NCBI GenBank assembly: GCA_964541375.1
Contig: CAZIPT010000002.1
Coordinates: 1-64,000 of the forward strand
Source of the DNA: JBAXEO01 sp964541375
Lineage (GTDB): Bacteria; Actinomycetota; Coriobacteriia; Anaerosomatales; JAAXUF01
DNA length: 64,000 nucleotides
Direction: 5' to 3'
Part shown: piece by piece, positions 16,801-23,237 of the stretch
Layout of the letters: every line of letters starts with the position of its first letter
How positions within the stretch are numbered: the stretch's first letter is position 1
Made by a program: the position numbers and the translations under genes
Notes under the pieces: model-generated
Databases searched by the model: none
What the model saw: only the letters and a program-made list of their open reading frames with translations
What the model was told of the DNA's origin: nothing

Positions 16801-17664
16801 CTACCCGTGCTCAGCACCTTCGCGGTCGAGCAGCACGCGTTTTCGCTCGACTCCCCATCTGTAGCCGGTCAGCGATCCATCGGCGCCGATGACACGGTGG
16901 CACGGCACGACGACGGCGGTCGGGTTCGCACCGCAGGCCGCTGCCACCGCCCGCGTGGCAGCGGGCCGGCCGATGGCCGCCGCGAGCTGCGAGTAGGTGA
17001 CCGTTCGGCCGGGCGGGATCTCGCGCAGTGCCGTCCATACCTGGTGCTGGAAGACCGTGCCGCGCACGTCGAGTGGAAGACACGCGGCGGACTGCGCGTC
17101 GGGACCAGCGGGTGAGTCGATCAGCTCGACAACGGCCTCCACCCACGCACGCGATGCCCCCTCGGCGGGAACAACTGTCGCGCGGGGGAACCGGCGAGCG
17201 ACCTCATCGGCGAGGGAAACGTCGGAATCTCCGAACGCCACAAGGCACACACCGCGGTCGGTGCTTGCGACAACGAGCCGGCCGAGCGAGGTGTCCGCAA
17301 GCGTGTAGCGGATGGTCTCCCCCGGTGCTCCGCGCTTCGCATGCGCGGGCGTCATGCCGAGAAGATCGTCGGTGCGCTCGTATACCCGGCTCGCCGAGCC
17401 GTACCCGGAACCGGCGATGGCCGTGGAGACGTCGGTGCCGTCGGCGAGCTGGCAACGCAGACGGTCGGCCCGACGGGCGTCGGCGTACGCGCGCGGAGAG
17501 AGCCCGACCATCTCGACGAACGCTCGACGCAGATGAGTTGGCGAGACGTGAGCCGATCGCGCGAGCGATGCCAGTGAGGGCGCGCGGGTCCCGGAGTCGA
17601 CGGCGCCGTCGATGGTTCGCACGGATCGGGCGACGGCGTCGGCGATGGATTGAGACAGAGGCAC
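16801..17664 (-). CDS. ada: Ada-like AraC regulator / O6-alkylguanine-DNA methyltransferase
   Basis: The 287-residue fusion has an N-terminal AraC-type helix-turn-helix domain (SLASLARSAHVSPTHLRRAF and GYGSASRVYERTDDLLGMTP) followed by a methylguanine-DNA methyltransferase domain with the acceptor motif VVPCHRVIG and the FQHQVWTALREIPPGRTVTY segment. The acceptor cysteine removes the methyl group and is used once. Unlike E. coli Ada it lacks the N-terminal zinc phosphotriester-methyl domain, so it is the shorter ada-like form. It is divergent from the 17.7-18.2 kb intergenic region. Confidence 0.9.
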   Translation of the reverse strand: MPLSQSIADAVARSVRTIDGAVDSGTRAPSLASLARSAHVSPTHLRRAFVEMVGLSPRAYADARRADRLRCQLADGTDVSTAIAGSGYGSASRVYERTDDLLGMTPAHAKRGAPGETIRYTLADTSLGRLVVASTDRGVCLVAFGDSDVSLADEVARRFPRATVVPAEGASRAWVEAVVELIDSPAGPDAQSAACLPLDVRGTVFQHQVWTALREIPPGRTVTYSQLAAAIGRPAATRAVAAACGANPTAVVVPCHRVIGADGSLTGYRWGVERKRVLLDREGAEHG

Positions 17665-17835
17665 GGCGGGCTCCTCGGCGATAGCGGTCGGTCACTCGCA
17701 GTGTACGGTGCGCCTTTCACCGGATTCCATCCGAATCGTGTCCTTTCTCGGCACGCTCCTCGCTGTCGTGACGGGCACGGAGAACTCCGAGGGCGCAATC
17801 CCGCGGCCCGCTGTCCAAAAGGAGGTGATCCAGCA

Positions 17836-17904
17836 GTGCGAAGTAACTACATCGCTGCGCTGGTCCTGACCGTTTCCACTCACGTGGCGGCAGGCACCGC
17901 ATAG
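17836..17904 (+). CDS. 22-residue small ORF with an extended Shine-Dalgarno
   Basis: A GTG start encodes 22 residues (M-R-S-N-Y-I-A-A-L-V-L-T-V, ending AAGTA). The upstream AAGGAGGTGATCCAGC (17819-17834) is the exact complement of the 16S 3' end over 16 bases, and the core AGGAGG is 10 bases before the GTG. The peptide is mildly hydrophobic. No homologue is recognised and the coding claim rests on the start signal alone; it could also be chance or a binding site. Confidence 0.35.
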   Translation: MRSNYIAALVLTVSTHVAAGTA

Positions 17905-18003
17905 GACGGCGGCGTTTCGGGGCCTCACACAGCCTCGCTCGCAAACGCTCGAAAGAGCGAATCGCAAAGAACGTCGCTGTTTCTAGAGTCAGCGATGGGA
18001 GAC

Positions 18004-18023
18004 GGGCCCCGGAGACGGGGCCC
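18004..18023 (+). terminator. Hairpin terminator candidate before the surface protein gene
   Basis: A perfect 7-bp GC stem (GGGCCCC / GGGGCCC, 6-base loop) is followed by TCTCTTATG. It would end a short plus-strand transcript from the small ORF region. Confidence 0.55.
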
Positions 18024-18188
18024 TCTCTTATGTCGGCATCATCCCAGCTCAGAGCCTCGCCAACACCTCACATTAGAGAATTCACAAGCAAGGCTGGTTC
18101 ATTTGTTGCTACGCTCCGCAGTGTGAGTAATCGACACGCTCGATAAACCGGCCGAGCGGTCGTTTGAGTTTTGAAGTGAGTGATTCGC

Positions 18189-19982
18189 ATGAAGGTAGTT
18201 CGTCGCTGTGCTGCGATGGCTCTATTCGCCGCGGTGATTTTGCAGGCGGGGGTCGGGGTGGCCGTTCCCGCACAGAGTGTCCGGGGGGTTTCCTTCTCGG
18301 ACGCAACACACGGCTATCTCGCGGGGGGATACTCTGGTGACGACGGCGTTGTCGCCTACACGGCCGATGGAGGCCTGAGCTGGAGACCCACTCAGCTTCC
18401 CAATCGGTACACGTGGGCGGTGGGCGCTTCCGCTGACGGATTGTCTGCGACCGCTGTTGCCTACTCCCAGGACGTAGCGATCACAACCTCAAACGGCGGG
18501 GTCAGTTGGACGGAGGATTCGCCGGTCTTCGGCGGCGTTCCCAACTTCGGCGGGACGACTCAGATTAACGACGTCGCGCACTTGAGCGGCGGTCCTGTCG
18601 CCGTTGGTGGGCAGCAGGGAACCGCCACCTATGGGGATGTCGGCGCGATTTCGCGCAAGAGCGCCGGGCTCTGGGCACCGACATTTCGCCCGTTCTTTCT
18701 CCCGCTCGACGGTGGCGACCTTATCGGACCTATTCCTCAGCCGACGTACGCCTCTCTGACCTCGATTGACGCCGCCCCCGGTGGCAACGTGGCACTTGCA
18801 GTTGGAACCTACACGGCCCCTCCCACCGCGCCCTACACCAACCCGCCCACGCCAGGGCCCCTTCGTACGATCGTGTATCGCACCGTCGACGGCGGGTCGA
18901 CATGGACCACCGACACGGCGACTTCCGGAGCGCCTGCTTGGTCGCCTACAGCTGTGACCGCCGCTGACGCAGACGTCGCCTATGCCACGTTCTCCGCGGG
19001 TTCGCTCGGCAGCAATTACTTTCTGCGTAGATCTGCCGCCGGCGTCTGGACAAGGTCGGATCAGTGGATTGCATCCGGCTTCCTGTCGAACTCACTGGAC
19101 GCATACGACGCGGATCACCTTGTGGTGGTGGGCAACCAGGGCAAGCTGTACTACACCGCGAACGCCTCTTCCGCCACACCGACATGGATCGCGCTTGCCA
19201 CAACGGGTTCGGCCAACGATCTGTATGGCGTCCAAATGACCGGCCCCGATAGCTGGATCGTGGTGGGCGGCAACGAGACCATCGTCCGGTTCACCAACGC
19301 TGGAGCAAACCAGGCAGGCTCGTATGGACTTGGCGCACCGGTTCCCGTCATCACCTCTCACGCTTCCGGTTTCTCTCTCCCGGCCGGCTCCATAAGCGGT
19401 ACTGCGTGGGACGCAGGCGTTGGTGTGCTGAAGGTCGAAGTCCGGATTCAGCGGGCCCTGGACAGCAAGTTCTGGAACGGCTCGACGTGGGTTGCTGACG
19501 CGACCCAATACAACCTTGCGAGCATGCCGACCAACACAACCTGGACCTATCCGTTCGCGTCTGGCGAGATGTCGGCGCTTACCATCACGGTTCGTGCCAC
19601 TGACGGGATGGGCCTCATGGCCACTACCGCCGTCAACTCGGTCGGCGTGCCTCCGGCTGCGCAGTCGGTCACTCTAGGAACGTGGACCAGTATCGCCGGC
19701 AAGAGCAGCGCGAAGGTTCGCAGGTCCTACACCGTGTCGGGTTCCATCTCGCACGCGGCTGCTCCGGGTGTCGTATCGATCACCATGCAGCGCAAGGTCG
19801 GCAGAAGGTGGAAGAACGCCGGAACCGCTCGCGTTGGCGTGTCCAACGGATCCTACCGCTACAGCTTCAAGCCGAGGTACAAGGGCTACTGGCGCTTCGT
19901 CTCGACGTATTCGGGTGGCACCTCCGGCCTAACGACTTACACGTCGTCTAGGAGCGGCACCAAGACCATCAGAGTGAAATAG
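18189..19982 (+). CDS. Secreted BNR/Ycf48-like repeat protein with C-terminal surface module
   Basis: A 597-residue exported protein (signal peptide; ATG 18189 is used, with AAGTGAG about nine bases upstream). Residues 30-370 hold repeated BNR-type blades: SFSDATHGYLAG, VVAYTADGGLSWRPT, AITTSNGGVSWTED, IVYRTVDGGSTWTTD and a photosystem-assembly-factor (Ycf48)-like pattern, likely a beta-propeller. The C-terminal 100 residues form a separate beta module (RRSYTVSGSISH, RKVGRRWKNAG, YKGYWRF, ending KTIRVK) also found in the glycosidase-like protein at 38.7 kb. A cell-surface function is likely; no enzyme motif seen. Confidence 0.75.
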   Translation: MKVVRRCAAMALFAAVILQAGVGVAVPAQSVRGVSFSDATHGYLAGGYSGDDGVVAYTADGGLSWRPTQLPNRYTWAVGASADGLSATAVAYSQDVAITTSNGGVSWTEDSPVFGGVPNFGGTTQINDVAHLSGGPVAVGGQQGTATYGDVGAISRKSAGLWAPTFRPFFLPLDGGDLIGPIPQPTYASLTSIDAAPGGNVALAVGTYTAPPTAPYTNPPTPGPLRTIVYRTVDGGSTWTTDTATSGAPAWSPTAVTAADADVAYATFSAGSLGSNYFLRRSAAGVWTRSDQWIASGFLSNSLDAYDADHLVVVGNQGKLYYTANASSATPTWIALATTGSANDLYGVQMTGPDSWIVVGGNETIVRFTNAGANQAGSYGLGAPVPVITSHASGFSLPAGSISGTAWDAGVGVLKVEVRIQRALDSKFWNGSTWVADATQYNLASMPTNTTWTYPFASGEMSALTITVRATDGMGLMATTAVNSVGVPPAAQSVTLGTWTSIAGKSSAKVRRSYTVSGSISHAAAPGVVSITMQRKVGRRWKNAGTARVGVSNGSYRYSFKPRYKGYWRFVSTYSGGTSGLTTYTSSRSGTKTIRVK

Positions 19983-20064
19983 CAGGCTCAGCCCGTCAGC
20001 CTGGCTCGACGACAAGACCCCCCTTGCATCGACGGCCAGCTCCGTGGCGTGTCAGGGCGCACGT

Positions 20065-20093
20065 TTGACACCGCACGAGTGCACCCCTAGATT
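20065..20093 (+). promoter_or_regulatory. Strong sigma-70-type promoter of the TPR/NHL pair
   Basis: A consensus TTGACA (20065-20070) and TAGATT (20088-20093) are separated by exactly 17 bases. The expected start is near 20100, about 65 bases before the GTG of the TPR gene. It rules out any start upstream of 20100. Confidence 0.75.
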
Positions 20094-20164
20094 CGGTGGG
20101 GTTCTTGCCACCCCGCGCTGAGTACCGTTGGAACCGGCCACTTCACAAGGAAAGGAACCGCCGC

Positions 20165-21169
20165 GTGCCGAGCTTCAGGCAGATACGACCTCTCGACGCC
20201 GTGATCGTGGTCGTTGCTGTGCTCGTGGTGTTGGTCGGTGGCTACCTGGGGTACTCGGTGTGGGCACAGAACAAGAGGATTCGAGATGCCTCGCCTTCGA
20301 CTCGCGAAATCGCATCACTGACGGCGAAACTGCGCGCGAACCCCAACAACTTCGACACGCGCATGCGTCTGGCGCAAGCCTTCGCTGTGGCGGGTCGTGA
20401 TGACGAGGCCATCGGGCAGTACAAGGCGATTCTCAAAGTCAACCCGAGCTTTGTTCCGGCGCTCTCGGGCGTGGGATTTGAGTATCTCAAGCAGAAGAAG
20501 TGGAAGGAGGGGGAGGGCTACTTCCGCAAAGTCGTCTCCCTCACCGAGAAGGACACGACCAGCGTCGGTTCGAGTCCGCTGGAAACGGCCTACTTCTACT
20601 TGGGGATCGCTCTGATGGAACAACGGAAGTACGAAGAGGCCGTCGGTTTCTTGAAGGGGGCGCTCCGGCTGCGCCGCGACTCGGCGGACGCCAGCTACGC
20701 TCTTGCTGTGAGCTATCGAGAGCTCGGAATCATGGACGGCTACGAGGAGTATCTCCTCTACACGCTGAAGTTCGACCCCAACATGGCCGAGGCCAACTAC
20801 GACTACGGCATGCTGCTGCTGTCCAAGAAGGACCTGGCCTCGGCGGCAGAGTACTTCAGGCGCTCGGTCCACGCTGCGCCCGGCGTCGACAAGCCGCAGA
20901 TCGAACTCGACAAGCTCGGCAACTTTGATGATCGTCTCGCTGAGGCCAAGAAGCTCAAGCCGACCGACCCCGCAAAGGCGCTGGTCGAGGCGCGGATCGC
21001 TTCTGCGCTCGATCCGCAGTCGGTCGAGGCGCTTGCGCTTGTCGGGGAGCTCTACGAGGCCACCGGCCAGCGCGACAAGGCGGCCGAGGCCTACCGAGAG
21101 GTCCTGGTGCTTGAGCCCGGCAACGCATTGGCGACTGAAGGGTTGAAGCGGGTGTCCAATGGATCCTAG
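20165..21169 (+). CDS. Membrane-anchored TPR-repeat protein
   Basis: A 334-residue protein from GTG 20165 (AAGGAAAGG upstream). It has an N-terminal membrane segment (LDAVIVVVAVLVVLVGGYLGYSV) and then tandem tetratricopeptide repeats: FDTRMRLAQAFAVAGRDDEAI, LETAYFYLGIALMEQRKYEEAV, ADASYALAVSYRELG and VEALALVGELYEATGQRDKAA. The repeats face outside and likely serve as a protein-interaction platform. It overlaps the NHL-repeat gene by 11 bases and has its own strong promoter, so the pair is one operon upstream of the formate dehydrogenase leader. Confidence 0.85.
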   Translation: MPSFRQIRPLDAVIVVVAVLVVLVGGYLGYSVWAQNKRIRDASPSTREIASLTAKLRANPNNFDTRMRLAQAFAVAGRDDEAIGQYKAILKVNPSFVPALSGVGFEYLKQKKWKEGEGYFRKVVSLTEKDTTSVGSSPLETAYFYLGIALMEQRKYEEAVGFLKGALRLRRDSADASYALAVSYRELGIMDGYEEYLLYTLKFDPNMAEANYDYGMLLLSKKDLASAAEYFRRSVHAAPGVDKPQIELDKLGNFDDRLAEAKKLKPTDPAKALVEARIASALDPQSVEALALVGELYEATGQRDKAAEAYREVLVLEPGNALATEGLKRVSNGS

Positions 21170-22745
21170 TCAGATACCGGCTCCGACGGTTCCAGCCGAG
21201 GCCCCGGCCGGGTCTGGATTCGGTTCTCGCATTCCACCGTCGCAGCAGAGGGACCCCAGCAAGCTGACGGGGCCGGAGCGTCGACGGCGCATCGTGCTGC
21301 TTACGTTCCTGCTCCTCCTGTTGGCGATCCTCGCCTACGTCGCCTACTACTACAGTCAGAACAAGCGGCTTCCGTCCCTTGGGGTTGCACCCCCTGGGGC
21401 CACGGCGATCACCCCGCCTCAGTTCCTCTTCGCGTTCTCCGGCGAGGGCGCCAACACGCTCAAGCGCCCCGTCGGCGTCGCTGTCGGCCCTGACGGACGC
21501 GTCTACGTCGTCGACTTTGGCAACAAGCGCGTCAGCGTGTTCTCCAGCCAAGGGCGCTTCCTGTCCTCCTTCGACACGCTTTCCGACGGCAAGAAGCTGA
21601 CTAACCCGGTTCATCTGGCAATCAAGGGCAACGAGGTTTGGGTCACCGACCGCCGGCTGCGGAGCATCAGCATCTTCGACCTCAACGGCAAGTTCCTTCG
21701 CACGTTCGAGCCCAAGAACGAGAAGCTGACCTGGACGCCGCTCGCGCTTGGTTTTGACAACAAGGGTCAGCTTCGCGTCACAGACGTTGGTGACACCAAG
21801 AATCACCGCGTCGTCTACTTCTCGGCCGACGGCTCGCGAACAGCCATGTTTGGGAAGACCGCTCAGGTCACTCGGCCCAGCGATTCCCCGGGTGAGTTCC
21901 TGTTCCCCAACGGGGTCGCGGCCGACAAGAAGAACAACATCTACATCTCTGACGGTAACAACCGACGGATTCAGGTGTTCTCTCCGGAGGGCACCTTCAA
22001 GAGCTTCATCGACGCAAGCGGAATCCCTCGCGGCATCGCCATAGATGATCGCGAGCGCCTGTACGTAGTTGACGCGTTGGCCAACGACGTACGGGTCTTT
22101 GGCGTCAAAGGCCAGACCTTGACGCAGTTCGGCTCGCGCGGGTTCGGGCCGGGTCAATTCAACTACCCGAACGACATCGCGCTTGACGCACGCGGGCGCA
22201 TCTACGTCACCGACCGAGAGAACAACCAAGTCCAGGTTTGGGGCTGGCCCGTCGCCGCCCTCCCGGCCATACCGCTGCCGAGCAAGCCGCTGTACTGGCT
22301 GCTGTGCCTCTCGCCGCTTCTCCTGTTGCCGCTGCTTGTGCGCAGGCGCAAGACCCGCATCATCGTCACGCCTGACTTCGTCGACGCTCTCGCCGAGGTG
22401 CAGGAGATTGCGGCCGTGGCCGCCAAGTCCCGCCTGCGCCTGATCGCGCCCATCGAAGACGAGCCCCTCTATCAGGGTCGTGTCGTGGAGGGCGTTGTGC
22501 TGAGCGACCTCATCAGCTTCGAGGAGCACTCTGAGTCCGACGTTCGCAGCCTCATCGAGAAGCTGCAGGTCACGGAGCGCCAGGCGATTCTGATATCCAT
22601 GACCTGGAGGGCGAAGGCGCTTGCGACCCAGGATCGGGAGCTGAGATGGCTGGCGGTGCTCGCTGAAGTCCGAGCGGTGAACGTCGAAGAATTCAGGTCC
22701 GTTTATCTGGGTAGGGAAGTCAATAAGGAAAGTGCGACTTTGTAA
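21159..22745 (+). CDS. Membrane-bound NHL-repeat (beta-propeller) protein
   Basis: A 528-residue protein with a cytoplasmic proline-rich N-terminus, a first membrane helix (IVLLTFLLLLLAILAYVAYYY), and then an NHL-repeat propeller: RPVGVAVGPDGRVYVVDFGNKRVSVF, FPNGVAADKKNNIYISDGNNRRIQVF, IPRGIAIDDRERLYVVDALANDVRVF and YPNDIALDARGRIYVTDRENNQVQVW show the repeat, followed by a second helix (LYWLLCLSPLLLLPLLV) and a 140-residue cytoplasmic helical tail. Such proteins scaffold or bind ligands on the outside. Its pairing with a TPR protein and the adjacent cytochrome genes suggests an assembly or electron-transfer accessory role; inference only. Confidence 0.83.
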   Translation: MDPSQIPAPTVPAEAPAGSGFGSRIPPSQQRDPSKLTGPERRRRIVLLTFLLLLLAILAYVAYYYSQNKRLPSLGVAPPGATAITPPQFLFAFSGEGANTLKRPVGVAVGPDGRVYVVDFGNKRVSVFSSQGRFLSSFDTLSDGKKLTNPVHLAIKGNEVWVTDRRLRSISIFDLNGKFLRTFEPKNEKLTWTPLALGFDNKGQLRVTDVGDTKNHRVVYFSADGSRTAMFGKTAQVTRPSDSPGEFLFPNGVAADKKNNIYISDGNNRRIQVFSPEGTFKSFIDASGIPRGIAIDDRERLYVVDALANDVRVFGVKGQTLTQFGSRGFGPGQFNYPNDIALDARGRIYVTDRENNQVQVWGWPVAALPAIPLPSKPLYWLLCLSPLLLLPLLVRRRKTRIIVTPDFVDALAEVQEIAAVAAKSRLRLIAPIEDEPLYQGRVVEGVVLSDLISFEEHSESDVRSLIEKLQVTERQAILISMTWRAKALATQDRELRWLAVLAEVRAVNVEEFRSVYLGREVNKESATL

Positions 22746-23237
22746 CACTTGCCGCAATCTCCCTTGAGGTGTACGGTACGGATGCGGGGTCTGCGTCTTG
22801 CAGGCCAGCTGTCAGGGTCCGGCAACCCGGCGCGAACCGCACTTGAAATCAGAAGAACAGCGCGATCTCCGAGCCTCTCTGCCTACGGCGCCTCCGGCGC
22901 TAGGGCACCCAGGCCGTCGGGTTTCACCGGAAACAGTGGAGCCTCCCTTCCTTGGAAAGGAGAACGCATCCGGCCGGAACGTCCGCTCGCGGGCGATTCC
23001 TTTGCGATGCGTTGTTCTTCGGGGTAAGGAGATCGTCAAAATGTTGTGTTCTCGAACCGGACCACTGTCTGGGCCTCACTTGGCCTTGCGGTGCTTCGGT
23101 TCTTCTTTTTGGGGGCTTCCGATCGGCGATCGCAGCGTGAAGGGAGGGTCGACCTCCTAGCTGCTGGCGTTCCCATCTGCTGCACGACGGAAGCCGCGAC
23201 TGATCTTCTGCTTCAACTGAGAGAGAGGGATGGAGGA
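22746..23237 (+). promoter_or_regulatory. 492-nt structured leader of the formate dehydrogenase operon; possible molybdenum-cofactor riboswitch
   Basis: The leader holds several hairpins: GCGCC-TCC-GGCGC near 22890, GGTTTC-ACC-GGAAAC near 22920-22934, and an 8-bp long-range stem AACGCATC / GATGCGTT (22964-22971 with about 23005-23012) enclosing GTCCGC-TC-GCGGGC. The GGAAAC...GGAGCCTCCC run (22929-22947) recalls the Moco RNA motif (RF01055) upstream of molybdenum enzyme genes; this is from memory and unverified. A 39-residue ORF with AAGGAG lies at 23041-23160. Since the operon encodes a molybdenum/tungsten enzyme, cofactor control would make sense. Confidence 0.4.
23041..23160 (+). CDS. Possible 39-residue leader ORF before the formate dehydrogenase gene
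   Basis: An ATG at 23041 follows AAGGAG (23026-23031) at nine bases and opens a 40-codon frame ending in TAG 78 bases before the formate dehydrogenase start. The peptide is Ser/Gly-rich with two cysteines and no hydrophobic core. Codon choice (TTG, TGT, TCT, CGA) is unlike the neighbours, so it is probably not a conserved protein, but it may act as a translated leader. Low confidence. Confidence 0.25.
   Translation: MLCSRTGPLSGPHLALRCFGSSFWGLPIGDRSVKGGSTS

Larger units (their letters stand above)
17665..18188. other. 524-bp gene-poor region between the Ada-like gene and the BNR-like surface gene
   Basis: There is no convincing long gene here. It contains a near-perfect ribosome-binding sequence with a 22-codon ORF (17836-17904), a hairpin-rich stretch at 17946-17995 whose loop and flanks recall c-di-GMP-I aptamer sequence, and a terminator hairpin at 18004-18023. 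Promoter elements for the surface gene were not found. See the matching findings. Confidence 0.5.

Noticed and set aside
17819..17834. The 16-base match to the 16S 3' end as a remnant of an rRNA gene
   Set aside because: Similarity stops after CAGC; the next bases do not match the reverse complement of any 16S 3' region, so no rRNA gene is present.
17692..17967. A 91-codon minus-strand frame in the 17.7-18.0 kb gap
   Set aside because: Composition looks non-coding and there is no ribosome-binding site; the plus-strand small ORF has far better start signals.
20955..22757. A 600-codon open frame on the minus strand opposite the TPR/NHL genes
   Set aside because: It is antisense to two genes with clear repeats and has the arginine/leucine-rich composition of a high-GC shadow frame; no ribosome-binding site.
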